Notes: generated from the letters alone by a model not told the origin. A DNA stretch of 60,000 bases from Chrysomallon squamiferum (GCA_012295275.1 CM022672.1:12855495-12915494); one strand, 5' to 3'. Shown: positions 22,980 through 35,200, counted from the stretch's first letter. A program made the numbers and translations.

Positions 22980-23690
22980 TCAAAAGGTAACAATTAAACA
23001 AAAACATTCTTCACAACCTCACATTTGACAATAAGTATTTAAAAAAAAAAAAAAAAAAACACGGCATGTTCAGCTTAACATATAAGCGGTGTTTTCAATA
23101 TCGCTAACAATGGCTTCATAGTCTGAGCGCACATTAGAAATCCTCGGGTCATTCACTTCGTTTTAAGAGTCTGGGTAAACATGGCGCTTTGTGCCCCTGT
23201 ATCGAAAGTACGTTATCATCAAAGCTGTTTGTTTTCTGCGACAATAAAATATTGTTTTCGCTTCACAGAAACCTGTTAGCACACAGGTGGCCGCGGTGTT
23301 TGCTGTGGACTGAAATTAAAAAACTAAAGCGAAAAACGTTCTTAAAGAAGAAGAAGAAGACGTTTTGTGTCCGCAGTGATAACCTCACAAAACATTAGTT
23401 CGCAATAGGTCAGGAATAAGAAGGGAATTTGAAAAAATAAAAAAATAAATAAAAATAAACAAACAATGCACAAGTAAATGACACATATATAAATAAATAA
23501 ATGAATGAACAGACTAACAAATAAACAAATAAATATATATGATAAACATTCAGTAACCTATATTTCAGTAACGCATGGTATTAAAATGTCATGATGTGGA
23601 TTTATATTATTATGGTGCACGTAACTCGAGCTGGAAATAAATAATATATAAACATATAAGTTTCATGAGTATCCATCGACCCTGTACATC
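22980..23690. other. Non-coding spacer
   Basis: Unique sequence with an A-run at 23041-23058. A short ATG-led frame at 23181 (MALCAPVSK) is followed by GTACGT, but nothing identifies it as a coding exon. Confidence 0.5.
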
Positions 23691-23830
23691 GACTACAGGG
23701 AAGCACATACAATGGCTTTTGATGAAGAGGGAAACAGCTGAATAACAGCATCAAAGAGAGTTTGTCCTGCAAGTAGTTCATGCATTGGGCCAGCGCTCTA
23801 CCATAGAGCTACAGTTTCATTTTTCCTCTC
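23690..23830 (-). mobile_element. tRNA-derived SINE-like relic
   Basis: The minus strand reads TGTAGCTCTATGGTAGAGCG, an excellent tRNA D-arm/A-box, followed by sequence that does not fold as a tRNA. A degraded B-box-like GGACAAACTC lies about 45 bases on. I interpret it as the head of an old SINE rather than a functional tRNA gene. Confidence 0.5.
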
Positions 23831-23994
23831 ATATTTAAACCGAATCTGCACGTACATTAGATCGATGTGATGAGATTTGCTTCATGTTTTGCTTTCCAGC
23901 GTCGCTATTCTATTAATTTACCGCTGCATTTAGAATGTGCAAAATATAATTACTGAAAACATTCCTACAATCAAGAGTCAGACACATTGTGCCG

Positions 23995-24008
23995 GTTTCC
24001 ATGGGAAC
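23995..24008. promoter_or_regulatory. RFX X-box-like palindrome
   Basis: GTTTCCATGGGAAC fits the RFX consensus GTTNCCATGGNAAC. Function here is unproven, as no gene start is visible nearby. Confidence 0.4.
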
Positions 24009-24279
24009 CCTTAATCAAGACTTTTTTATTTTCAACAAAAACCAACTGAATTACTGTTTGGAAATTACGTTCCATTCGCACGTATGCATTTATGATTTTA
24101 AAGAGAAAACAGGGAGCAGTAATGCTGTCGTAAATAATTTAAGAGGAAACAATTCTAATTAAAAACAGAAAATATTGTTGTGTAAAGAAATCGGTGGTGT
24201 CCCTTGTTAATGACGTCTGCTCTGCTAATTTTCCGCCATTTCAAACCAAATCAGTTTCAGTTTTGCTATTCTATATCTG

Positions 24280-24510
24280 GCCGTTTCCATCCCTGTTCTG
24301 TCTGTCTTGTCCTCTGATGTCAGCCATTCCCTAGAATGTTTTATTCGCCTATGTCCTACTTATGCCCTTGTAAGTCTTATTTCTTCTCTGTCCTACCATG
24401 CTTTAGTCCACTTTGTCCTTTTGCCTTATTCCCATGTATCCTGACATTACGTGGCATGCCTTATTCCCTTATAATCCTGCCATGCCCTGGTATGCGTATT
24501 CTAACCCGTA
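24280..24510 (+). repeat. Degenerate pyrimidine-rich repeat
   Basis: Recurring TGTCCT, CCATGC, CTTATTCCC and TATCCTG words at roughly 25-30-base spacing suggest an eroded tandem array. The strand is strongly C/T-biased compared with its surroundings. Confidence 0.5.
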
Positions 24511-25434
24511 ACACATTATTCTAGTATTGCTCAGTTGAGTCCAGCTTCTATTCGCAAACGACTGAGTAAACGGGGGAATTCTTGCCGATAATGTCACATG
24601 GACTTGTGTCAGCAGCTGGTAAGAAAAATACATTAAGACACAAGAATCACTCATCTGTTGTAGGTCACCCGAGTTCACTGTTTGTTTTCCTTTTCCATGC
24701 ACGATATTGATTTTAAAAACATAAACAGTTATAAAGATAATAAATTACTGAAAAATCAATCGCCAGCTTTGTTAGTTATATGACTTTGCTGCGGGGTGGT
24801 TCTGAAAAATTAATTTAATTGTTGGGGTTTTTTTTGTTGTTTTTTTGTTGTGTTTTAAGTTATATAAGTTCTGATAACAATAACAGACTATTTACGTACT
24901 TGAAGGTAAGCATTTTCATGTTTGGGAGCGTTGTATTTTTGGCAGTTTTAGTAAAAAAAAAAAGGTAATAAATGTATTCATGTAATTACCTTATACGAGC
25001 AATCATTATAAAAGATAGAATAATTTATTATTATTATTTTTTTTATACTGGTATAAATGAGAATGATATTATAAACATGTTGCACTGTTGTCTTTCTTCT
25101 TTGCTTTAAACATGACGTTACATGTTACAAACAGGATTTCAGCAGGATTGTCTTACGAACACTAACTACTATTAAACTTGTTTTTCTGTTCGCCATACTA
25201 AGCCTGTATCGACCTAATGTTATTTTTATAAGGACGTTATCGCCTTTCGGAACCTTTGTTGGTTTTCTTTGTTTTCTTAATTACTGTATTTTTATTAGTA
25301 TTGTTATGTACAGACAGCACTCCGGATGTGATATAACTACAGCCGAATTTAGTAGGACGATCATAAACATATAGTTTATAACATATAATGATTATTATCA
25401 ACATATGATATTTTATAGATATAAAACGTTTATT
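24511..25434. other. Non-coding spacer
   Basis: Unique AT-rich sequence without supported exon or strong repeat beyond short T and A runs. Confidence 0.55.
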
Positions 25435-25498
25435 ATATTATTTATTATTATTATTATTATATTTATTATATTATTATCATCATTATTATTATTATTAA

Positions 25499-25563
<65 letters not shown>

Positions 25564-25570
25564 TTAATAT
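25435..25570. repeat. (TTA)n microsatellite
   Basis: Long TTA run with a few ATA, ATC and TTT interruptions. Confidence 0.95.
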
Positions 25571-25980
25571 TGTTTTATTTTTACTTCATTTTTAAATCCT
25601 TATTCAAACAATATTCAAGAAAGGTGTAACAGATATTTATAACCTGTTCTGTTTAACAAAACACATATTAAGCTAAACACCAACTCACAAACAGTAAAAC
25701 CAGTGTTACGAATATTTCTAGGTACCTGTACATTTGGAGCAATTACATATTTTCCAATGTTGACGTTAAAAGATTTTATTTCTAGAAAACAAATAGAGAG
25801 TCTGAGAGAATCACTGTATGCGCGTTTTTTTCTCACAGTCACTAACTACTTGTTTATAACAGCTAAAAGTGATGTTGTACTCTGTTTGCTGCTCCATAGG
25901 AAACGAGCCAAGCTTCTGTATAAGTGTGAATAGATTATGTTTAGACATGTTTTTGTAATTTACACTAAGTCTGTTCTTTT
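25571..25980. other. Non-coding spacer
   Basis: Unique sequence. A 76-codon open frame crosses it but lacks an identifiable domain, splice context or coding-like composition. Confidence 0.5.
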
Positions 25981-25984
25981 CATA

Positions 25985-26430
25985 ACATAACTTTATTTTT
26001 CATTTTTAATCAAGTTATTTTATGTTAAATCTCAGCATGTCATATCTCTTTATATTAAGTCAGGTCATGTGGTTTTATTTTTATGTTATATTAGGTTATG
26101 TATTATTCAATATTAAGTCAAGTCATGGAATATTACATTAATTCAATTCTGGTTGTGATGTTTTATTTTAAGTCGAGTCAGGTCATGTCTAATTTTTTTT
26201 GGTGTTAAGCTAGGTCAGGTCAGTCGTATTTATGTTAAATCAGTTCTTGTTATGTTACTTTATGTCGTCATAGTTCATTACGTCAGTTCGGACAAGGTTA
26301 CATGAATTTTTAATTAAATCAAGTCATATCACTTCGGACTGTATCAAGTTACTGCAAGCTACGTACAAGTTTTACATTTTACTGTAATTTTTGCCTCGTC
26401 AGATCATGTTACGTACCAGTTTAAGTTGTC
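25985..26430 (+). repeat. Degenerate tandem repeat with AGGTCA words
   Basis: About ten or more units, each around 35-45 bases, combine TTATGTTA(T/A) with AAGTCAGGTCATGT or close variants (for example near 26050, 26120, 26180, 26210, 26240). Confidence 0.65.
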
Positions 26431-26600
26431 GCTTGCTGTGTTTATAGTATCACTTCTCGGTGTAACAGTCGACCTCACATGTCTGTATTACACAAAACAA
26501 GAAATAGGTCCCGTTAATTATTTGGCTTCGAGTTCGTTTTATTGTGAGCGTCATCTGTATTTGTCATAGCGCCAGCCATAGTAACCAGATATTAGTAAGG

Positions 26601-26620
26601 CAACTATGACGTCATAATTG
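26601..26620. promoter_or_regulatory. CRE in a 20-bp near-palindrome
   Basis: ATGACGTCAT sits inside CAACTATGACGTCATAATTG, symmetric except at two pairs. This is the CREB/ATF core; nothing ties it to a promoter. Confidence 0.35.
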
Positions 26621-26836
26621 ACATTTGACATTGCTGGAGTGCATTCGTACATTAGCTTTTGTTACTTTTTTGTTGTTCTTGTATGGTTTTTTTTATGTTA
26701 TGGCGAAATTATGTACAATAATGTTTGCATTCCTTACAAGTATGTATGTGTATATAATTTGTATGTATGTACGTATTTGCATAAGTATGCGAGTATTTGT
26801 GCATAATTATGTTTGTAGCTGTGAGTATGTAAGTTT

Positions 26837-26945
26837 TATGCCTAAAATAAAGAAGAAAAAAACCTTTAAATATTGAAAAAAATACTTTAACAGTGTTTAA
26901 CTATTTTTTCAATATTTAAAGGTTTTTTCTTATTTATTTTAGACA
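26837..26945. repeat. Hairpin / MITE-like inverted repeat
   Basis: The arms at 26842-26884 and 26902-26941 are reverse complements over about 41 bases with one mismatch and A-run length differences. The central part AACCTTTAAATATTGAAAAA is exact. The loop is about 17 bases. Confidence 0.88.
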
Positions 26946-27219
26946 TATATTTACATATAAATATATTTAATAAAAGTAAAAGTATCTAAAATGTCGTTTT
27001 ATTAAAAAAAAAAAAAAAAAGTAGTGACACTAAAACTCCCAGTTTCTGTGATTAGCTGTGAGCTATTTGTAAGTAAATGCTGCGTCATTTGCACGTTTCT
27101 TGTTTCATCTACTTTGAGTTACGCTATCTCATTAAGTGCCTTTTTACGCCACGCCCTTATCAACTGGGTCTATAGATTTTTTTTTTTTTTTTTTCATTTC
27201 TGACCTATTTCTGTGTAAT

Positions 27220-27470
27220 GTTCACTTTCGAAGTTTTAATGTTGGAAATCGAAGTTTTTCAGTCTAACAATGGACATGGAAATCATCCATTTAATATTAT
27301 ATGGAAAATCGAAGTTTTCATTTTAATGTTTAAAATCGGTTTTCGTTTGATTGTAAAAAAGTATGTTTTCGTTAATTGTTAAATATCGTAATATTAAAAC
27401 CTGTAATATCAAGCATCTGCGTCTGGAATTTAATATTCAATATCGAATTTTTCCTTCTAACAAAATTCTA
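27220..27470 (+). repeat. Degenerate AATCGAAGTTTT repeat
   Basis: Four or five diverged units carry (A)AATCGAAGTTTT or AATATCG followed by TTTAATGTT-like words at about 45-60-base spacing. Confidence 0.5.
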
Positions 27471-27854
27471 AAGAAACTTGATTCTCTCAGATTATACTAG
27501 CCACTTCCGACATATTTAATCAGGGTGTGTTCGAGCGACCTGCCGTTGTACACCTGCTATCCGTGCTTCATTTGATTTTCTTAGTTTATCTAGTATTTCA
27601 GACACTGTTAAGTAATTTGCTACTTGCGAAGCGTGTAATTAACACCACACATTCTGTCTTAAACCCAAGGTTCTGTAGTTTCAGTTTGGTTCTGAACCGG
27701 AGACTAACTGTAAAACATCTCGTCTTTTGCTACATTACTACAGAGCAGTGTGATCGTAACAGAATGACGAACCTACATCTTTTCATCACCTGTTCATGTT
27801 CGGTAATTAAAAATTACCAATCACGATAATCAAGTATGTCAAATAATTAGTGCT
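27471..27854. other. Non-coding spacer with a 100-codon chance frame
   Basis: A frame opening with GTG at 27527 runs 100 codons, but its product has no recognisable domain and there is no splice or promoter context. I do not call it a gene. Confidence 0.5.
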
Positions 27855-28075
27855 TTTATGTTATTTATTTATTTATTTATTATTTATTATTATTATTGTT
27901 GTTGTTGTTGTTGTTACTGTTATTATTATTGTTGTTACAATTATTGTTACTGTTATCGTTGTTGTTGTTGTTGCAGCAGTAGTAGTAGTAGTAGCAGCTG
28001 CAGTATTAGCAAGTGTAATAACCCAGTAATTGATCATCATCATCATCACCACCGCCATCATCATGATTTATTAAA
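27855..28075. repeat. Compound trinucleotide array
   Basis: TTA, TTG, GTA, GCA and ATC/ACC units follow each other over about 220 bases. Confidence 0.93.
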
Positions 28076-28540
28076 ATGATTGCTGTTTCTGTCGTTATCT
28101 GTATTCTGTCTTTAAAGAATAGAATTCTTATCTTAAAGTTATAAAGCACAACAGTTATATTTCCATTGTCGGCCTTATCTTTTCAGACATTCTCAATCCC
28201 CATCGCTAATCGCTATTTTCAACTACCTGTATTTTTCTTTTGTTCAAATCACTGGCAGAATGTCAAACCAAGAATTTTAGGTTGGTGCGTACTTATTGCT
28301 AGACCCTGAGTTATGATATTGCTAGATGTTATGAAGCATTTAATTTGCTTCCATAAAAGTGTGTTCAAGCATATTTGTAATGGACATAATCTTCAATTAT
28401 ATCAGCATTTTGTCCGAGACTGAGATTAGATATTTTAACGTCTAAGTCTTCATATGTGAATTTATAAGTAAAAGTTACCAGAATATTATCATAAATGAGT
28501 ATCGTATTAATAATTTGGTATTTATATTCGAATGAGGAAT
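28076..28540. other. Non-coding spacer
   Basis: Unique AT-rich sequence with no supported feature. Confidence 0.5.
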
Positions 28541-28542
28541 AA

Positions 28543-28623
<81 letters not shown>
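28543..28623. repeat. (TC)n microsatellite
   Basis: About 40 uninterrupted TC units. Confidence 0.97.
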
Positions 28624-28625
<2 letters not shown>

Positions 28626-28792
28626 GTTTCTTATACACACGCACACACGCGATCTTAATAAAAATGCAGTAACATTCCCCTGACTAACAGCTCAAAAATT
28701 ATAAGTATTCTTATAAAAAAAGCACGATACTCTAACATATACAAATACTAATAAACACACTAATAAACACACTCATATACACAATGTCTTTC

Positions 28793-28870
28793 TCTCTCTC
28801 TCTCACACGCACACACCCACACACACACACACACACACAAACAAACACACACACACAAAAGACACACACA
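28793..28870. repeat. (TC)(CA)n microsatellite
   Basis: A TC run followed by interrupted CA units. Confidence 0.93.
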
Positions 28871-28929
28871 TAAACATTCCAAACCAAAACACTATACTGT
28901 CCATTGTTATATTTCACACAGAAGCACAT

Positions 28930-29520
28930 TTCGGCTTTAAATCATTTCTTCTTTTTTTTTCTTCTTTTTTTATCGTTTCCAGTTAAGTCTGTTCTAGAGG
29001 TTTAAAAGTCAAGTGACCTTTTGCCTGTGTTGTTTCAATTTGCACCTCTCAGCGTCCCTGGGGGTCGGCACAATGCAGTTTTTTGTTCTCAGAGATATCA
29101 TCGTTAGGCATTCGAGTGGAAACAGGTTTTGTCTCTCGAGATCTGACAGCGAAAGTCCACGCGTTTTAATGATATTTTAAAAGAAAGAAAAGAAACTTTA
29201 GCTTATATCAGTGATATCTGAATGTGTTTTAAACACGGTTGTTTCGATAGAGAAAAAAAAAACCAGTCGTGTTGATTGCGATGGTTGTTAGTATTTTTGT
29301 TTTGTTTTTTGTAGTATATAAATGGTCAGTGTGAGGATGTTTGTAATGATCTTTTAATAATCATCTGTTACGAGAAAAATAGGATTTTAAATGAATTACT
29401 TAAAATTCTTTGAATTATACTATAATGTAGTTCGCCGCGTAGGCTTATTTGTAATTTTTTAAAACACGATTTTAGAAAAATAAAATTTTAAATGTGTTTA
29501 GATTACCTCTCTCTGTTTGC
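28930..29520. other. Unique spacer with a higher-GC stretch
   Basis: At about 29040-29165 the sequence is non-repetitive and GC-richer than its flanks (includes CTCAGCGTCCCTGGGGGTCG). No open frame or splice pair supports an exon, so a regulatory element is possible. Confidence 0.35.
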
Positions 29521-29645
29521 CTGTCTTTCTTTCTTTCTTTCTTTCTTTCTTTTTTTCTTTCTTCAGTTTGTCCAGTAACGAGGTTATTCATTAAATAATG
29601 TCCATTATTTCATACCAACATGAGAAATATTTGTGTAAATTTGTG

Positions 29646-29794
29646 TAGAGAAAATAAACGTTTTAGATAGTAGCTGTTATCAGAATCATTTCCATTACCT
29701 GACAGTTTTATCATTTCCTCAACGCGTCTGATTTACTCATTTATAAAGGGAAATTATAAAGTACACTGGGTTTTGTTTTTTCATTCTTTTTTAT

Positions 29795-29836
<42 letters not shown>
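29646..29836 (+). mobile_element. Dispersed repeat with CA tail, copy A
   Basis: Bases 29646-29749 match the reverse complement of 54432-54535 with two differences in 104. Weaker similarity continues through TATAAAGTACACT..GG into a T-rich stretch and a CA microsatellite in both copies. Shared end structure suggests a short transposed element with a CA tail. Confidence 0.72.
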
Positions 29837-29841
<5 letters not shown>

Positions 29842-30000
29842 AAATTTAGGAATTGACGGAGACGGCTTAGATAGATATCTTCACTCTCACATATTCACTT
29901 CATTATTTCTGACAACAGAAACAGAATGTTAGTAATTACTGACAAGCTTGTTTATTTTAAAGAATTCTTTATCCACCTTGAAATAAACAATAAATTAACC

Positions 30001-30343
30001 ACCGTTAACCTTCTGTATTGTACGAGCAGAGTCTGTGCCAAGAGGAAAAGGGTGTAGCCAGTAAGGTTTCGTAAGCGATCTATCTCATCTCAAATGCATC
30101 TGCATCTTTCTGCTCTGATGTCACATTCCACGGTTGCTTCATTCTGACAGATTTATTTCTGCATCAACGCCGTATGATACGGAGAGAAATGAAATCTGCG
30201 GTTGTTTCATTTCTGTCTGGTGGTGGTAAAGGTCATGAAGAGCGAACCAGGAAGTGACCGAGGTATTTTCCACACATCTTCCAGCGATACCGAAACTGAT
30301 ACATCACTCAGATGTGGGAAAGAAAGTGTTTGTGTTTTGATGT

Positions 30344-30345
<2 letters not shown>
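30001..30345. other. Unique higher-GC island
   Basis: About 340 non-repetitive bases between microsatellites. A frame from ATG 30235 gives MKSEPGSDRGIFHTSSSDTE and runs into the TC repeat. It has coding-like composition but no confirmed splice sites, so it could be a regulatory element or an exon fragment. Confidence 0.35.

Positions 30346-30346
<1 letters not shown>

Positions 30347-30435
<89 letters not shown>
30347..30435. repeat. (TC)n microsatellite
   Basis: About 44 uninterrupted TC units. Confidence 0.97.
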
Positions 30436-30437
<2 letters not shown>

Positions 30438-31170
30438 CCCACTACAGACATACACATAAACACGTACAAAATTATATAATTAGACACATACACATGCACA
30501 CACGACACCCATACATACATTCGTTTACTATCTCCATCTCCTTCTGTGTATCTTTCTATCCTATCATCTGTCTATCCATGTAACCATCCATCCAAAGACC
30601 CGTCTATTTGTTTGTCTCTCTGTCTGTCTTTCTGTTTCTTTCTAACACATTTTCTTTATGTCTGCATGCTTATGTCATTACATGTGTGTAGTTTTTCGTG
30701 TATACAAATGTACTGATATTGGTAGGTAGGTACATAGGTGTGAGAGTGTGTATGTATTTATATATCTTCAGATTCTGTCCATTGTTTCACCCACATTATA
30801 ATCATCCGTTCATTTATTTTTATTTAGTCAACCTTTTTTCTTCTTTTTTTTGTGCCATTTTGTGATACTAATCTTTTTTCATAAAGAAAATTGGGAAGAT
30901 TTCTTCATTATATTATTCTATCACCAACAGCAGTTTTGAAATTCAGTCTAATATAGGTTTTTAAATGATTATTTTAAATCTAATTATCAAATTCATGCAC
31001 ATATTTAAATATAAGTAAACGTATTTAAAATTTGTATCAAGATATTCACAATAAAATCCGTAATATAATTTAACAACCTGTAATATATTTACCATTAAAA
31101 TACGATATTTTTGCTTATCTCACAATATGCATGCATTACTATAGTTTATATTCAACACGAACTATATATC
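30436..31170. other. Non-coding spacer
   Basis: CA-, TC- and GTAT-flavoured low-complexity stretches up to about 30780, then unique AT-rich sequence. No supported exon. Confidence 0.55.
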
Positions 31171-31212
31171 TAGGGCGAAACAGAAATTTGAGAAAAGGGG
31201 AATGCCATTGTT
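31171..31212 (+). mobile_element. Transposon-end-like motif, copy 1
   Basis: Reads AGGGCGAAACAGAAATTTGA then GAAAAGGGGAATGCC. It resembles 37851-37888 and 41296-41328. Confidence 0.4.
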
Positions 31213-31929
31213 GTGCTGGATGTAACTTTAAAGATAAAAACTGGTTTCGTTATGAAGACAAAACTATCTTCTTAATATCGTTTCTACGACGTGATACAAA
31301 TGTTGTAATTAATCTTTGAACAGATTGTGAGAATACATGAAGAGTGTAAAACAAAACCGTTTCCTTCTTTTATTATTTATTTGTTTGTTTATGAGTGGAC
31401 TTATTTTGTATATATTTACTCTTTCTTTTTTTTCTTCTTTTTTTTATGAATCATGAGGAGATATTTAATTGCGAAAATAAAAAGTAAATAAATAAATAAA
31501 TAAAATAAAATAAAATAAAAAGCTGCGTTTTTATCTACTTTACAGAACTTTCATTCTCTATATTATTAGTGTTGTTATATTTATCGTTGTATTTAAAAAA
31601 AAAAAAAATTATTATTATTATTATTTTTAATGAAAAAAGTTAAATAATAATAACAATAAATTTTTTTTTTTAAATATATTTTTATTTATTGATTTATTTT
31701 TATCAAAATGACGTGTTTTTTTTATATATTAAGCAATTTTATTCTCTATTTTATTACTATATACATTATTATTTTTTTAATTATATATATATATATATAT
31801 TTTTTTTTTTTTTCTGTCACTTCTGGCGATTAATTAACCCAATAAATCCGTTTTCGTTTCAACAGTCTCTGGTAAACGTGTTGACGTCGTGCTCAAAGAG
31901 CAACGTTAATCACTTAGAGTGAAAAATGA
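31213..31929. other. Non-coding spacer, A/T runs
   Basis: TTTATT/AAAT, A- and T-runs and a TA run at 31782-31800. No supported exon. Confidence 0.55.
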
Positions 31930-32110
31930 TTGCGTCCGAACAACAGGACGACTAATTAGAAACTGACTGTTGTTACAGCCAAAAACAAAAGCTTTCCCTG
32001 CACACCAGAGCCGCTGTTAAGCGCGCTTAATAACTGCCTCCCCGTGGCTTTGAGCCTTTTATGTCATTAAGAACAAAAGATATTGCGCCAGTACCAGACA
32101 TTACGCCATA
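31930..32110. promoter_or_regulatory. Candidate conserved non-coding element with a 14-bp palindrome
   Basis: A sharply non-repetitive, GC-richer 180-base island in low-complexity surroundings. It has a perfect palindrome TTAAGCGCGCTTAA at 32017-32030 and homeodomain-type TAATTAG at 31953-31959. No open frame or splice signals. Confidence 0.35.
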
Positions 32111-33190
32111 TTAGGACATTCTAAAGCAGAAAATGTTCTCAGTTTAACTGACTGTTAAGTAATGACAGATGTTTTGGAGGTTGTTGTTTTTTTTTTTGGT
32201 TCGTTGTTAAATGTGGACAGTGCTACAAGTGTTTTGTGTTTTGTGTTCTACAGAAGCGTTTAGGGATTATTGCTGGTTTGTTTGCAGGAATTCAAGGTAT
32301 GTACGTTAATAATTTGTATGTTTATAAACATGCATAGATACTTATATACATGTAAATACATACATACATGTACACATACACGCGCGCGCACACACACACA
32401 AATTTAAATACATACTGATATACACATAGTTATATAAACATCCAAACATTCATACACCCACACAAACATACACAAACACACATACATATGTATAAAATCT
32501 GAACATATATATACGCACAAATTCATATTTATACATTTAAGTATATGCATAGTTATATATGTATGCTTACAATCACATACATACGTAAATCGCAATTTCA
32601 TTTTAATTAATCAGTATTGACAATGGTAATAATAGTAGTATTAGAATAGCAGTAGTGGCAGCTGTAGATTTGTTGTGTTTGCTGAAGTAGTGGTTGTAGT
32701 TGTGATAACAGTAATGGTAGTAGTAGCAGTGGTAAAGGTATTCGTAGTAGATGTTGTTCTTATAGTAGTGGTAGTGGCAGTGGTATTAGTGCTAGTACTT
32801 GTAGAGAAATAGTGGATGTGGTAGTAGTAGTTGTAGAATTTTGTGTTGCAGTAGTAATAAAGTAATAATGAGGGTAAACTAGTGGTAGAAGTAAAAGTAG
32901 TAGTAGTAGTAGTAGTAACATTAGCAGTAGTAGCAGAGAAGATAATTGTAATAATATCCATCTGAATGTTTCACACATAGATTGTCCTTGAAGAAAGAAA
33001 GATAAGATTTGAATAAAAATCACTACTACATTATATTTCTACTTTCTAATAGTCTATATTACACAATTTTCATAATGAAAATAATATTATATATTTTAAT
33101 ATATTTTTTTAATTATGAAATGGTTTCGCTTTAGTTTGTGTAAATACTGACAGTTAAATTGTATCACAAATGTTAGGAGATTCATTTCAC
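32111..33190. other. Spacer with ATAC and GTA arrays
   Basis: ATAC/CA low-complexity at 32330-32590 and an imperfect GTA array at 32620-32945; the rest is AT-rich and featureless. Confidence 0.65.
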
Positions 33191-33197
33191 TTAATAA

Positions 33198-33291
33198 CAC
33201 ACACACACACACACACACCGACACACATACACACACACACACACACACACATACAAACATATAGATATATATATATATATATATATATATA
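33198..33291. repeat. (CA)n(TA)n microsatellite
   Basis: Interrupted CA run passing into a TA run. Confidence 0.94.
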
Positions 33292-34051
33292 ATACGTTAA
33301 ACCAAATTTAATACCAGCGTAACAAACATAATTTTGTTTTTACATAACGATGATGCTAAAGAAAAAAGCCGTTGACATACCGCGAGATTCAATAAACTGA
33401 CTGCTTTTAACAGCTCTAGAACTGCTAAAGAGCACGTTTTTCACAGCGAATTCTAACAAGACATTTCTTATCGATTAGTATCAACAAATCTTTCGTATTC
33501 GGTTTCCAACAGACAGGAAAACACAAACCTCGACCTTTGATAAATCGCTCGTTTGGGCACTGGTTGAAACGGGAAATATGATGCAGCGAAACGTTGAAAA
33601 TGAGGAAACAAAAATGTTTAACACGTTTAACTTTTCCTTTCGCTAAACTGTGTCATTTCCCGTTCTGTAGTTCAGAAATAGAACGCACGATGAAAATATC
33701 TGTTTTCGTTTGTTGTTTTAATGATGATAATGAAAAAAGTGTGTGAATGGATGGATAGATGACCAAACTGAATTGCTATACAGACAGGCAGGTACATACA
33801 TACATCTCTCTACTGTCTCTCTCTGTCTCTCTGTCTAACTCTCTTTCCCACACTCTTGTCGTTTCTTTTTAGACTTTCTGTATTCTTTTTATTTTTCTTT
33901 CATTCTTTCGGTCTGTCTATTCTTTTTTCGCCTTTATTTTTTCTATTTTTGCTTTCATTTGTGACATACGTTGTTTTGTATGTTTGTACGTAAAATGGAT
34001 GTAATATTACTTTTATAACTTAATACTGTACAATACAATGCAATATAATAC

Positions 34052-34086
<35 letters not shown>

Positions 34087-34855
34087 GACTGTCTTTCTCT
34101 CTCTCTCTCCCCTGCCTCCCTCCCTCCCTCCTCATCCCTCCCTTCGCACTTTGATTTATGTGCACAAGTATTAAATTTCAAGATACATGATAATGAAAAA
34201 AAAAAAAATCTGAAAATGCTATTGGTGTGAAATGTTTGTGATAAAGTAACGCGATGATATTAAACTAAGGAAACGAGGAAACGAACCGACATGAATAAGC
34301 TGTTGTGATAATCGACGAGCTCATTTTGCTTCGGGTCAACCAGAACTCTATACGTACTGCTAATATTGACGTATTGCACAACGGGACAACAGTTGTAACG
34401 TATCAAACGAAAGGAATGATTATAACACTATTGGATCTGCACCTGCGGTGAGTATATTGTATATATTAAAGGCGTGTGTGCATGGTTAAATTTTAATACT
34501 CTGCTAGCAGCTGCAGAGAGAGTATATTCTCAATTAGTAAACCGAGAATAGTCAAACTTAATCATATAAAGATTAACAGCACGGCTGTGTGAATGTGTAT
34601 GTAAGTGATGTAAAATACATTGGTTATGGTATATCTGATAACTGTAGCATCTATGTACTCGATGTAGATAATACCGTTATGTGTGATGCACATAATTATC
34701 GTTATGTTCTGGCAGTATGTGGTAGTTTAAAAAAACAAACAGAAAACAGGTCAGATTCTGATCGTTCTCCAACATCAGTGCAAAAATGACAGCAATTTTT
34801 TTATTTTGTTTTTAGATTGATTGATAGTTAACGTTTTAACGTGTAAACGTATATG
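33292..34855. other. Non-coding spacer
   Basis: Unique sequence at 33300-33780, a pyrimidine-rich TC/CTCC stretch at 33800-34145 and unique sequence to 34855. The 66-codon frame at 34589 has no domain or splice support. Confidence 0.55.
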
Positions 34856-35095
34856 TTTGTGCTTGTGTGTGTATATATGTATGTAGTATGTGTGTCTGTG
34901 CATATGTGTGTGTGTGTGCGTGTGTATCAATATATATGTATGTGTGTATCTCTCTCTCTATCTCTATCTCTCTTTCTCTCTATATATATACACACACATA
35001 GATATACATGTATACGTGTGTGTATGTGAGTATGCGTTAATGCATACATATGTGTGTGTGTGTGTGTGTCTGTTAAGAATGTATGTATTATTATA
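34856..35095. repeat. Complex GT/TC/TA low-complexity array
   Basis: Alternating GT, TCTATC and TA blocks with GTAT words. Confidence 0.9.
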
Positions 35096-35176
35096 GGTAA
35101 GATTTAATTTCTAATTCATTTTATAATTATAAACAAAACTGATGTCATTGCAACGTATTTTATTCATCCTACGTAT

Positions 35177-35200
35177 TAACAACAACAACAACAACAACAA

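Noticed and set aside
23792-23813. A functional tRNA gene
   Set aside because: Only the D-arm/A-box is good. The acceptor, anticodon and T arms cannot be folded from the following sequence, so a SINE relic fits better.
25703-25933. A 76-codon frame with an overlapping minus-strand frame
   Set aside because: No similarity that I recognise and no exon signals; length is compatible with chance.
27527-27829. A 100-codon frame
   Set aside because: Starts at GTG, has no recognisable domain, no splice or promoter context and AT-biased composition.
28793-28870. CRISPR-like or other spaced repeat arrays
   Set aside because: All arrays here are simple microsatellites without unique spacers, and the genome is eukaryotic.
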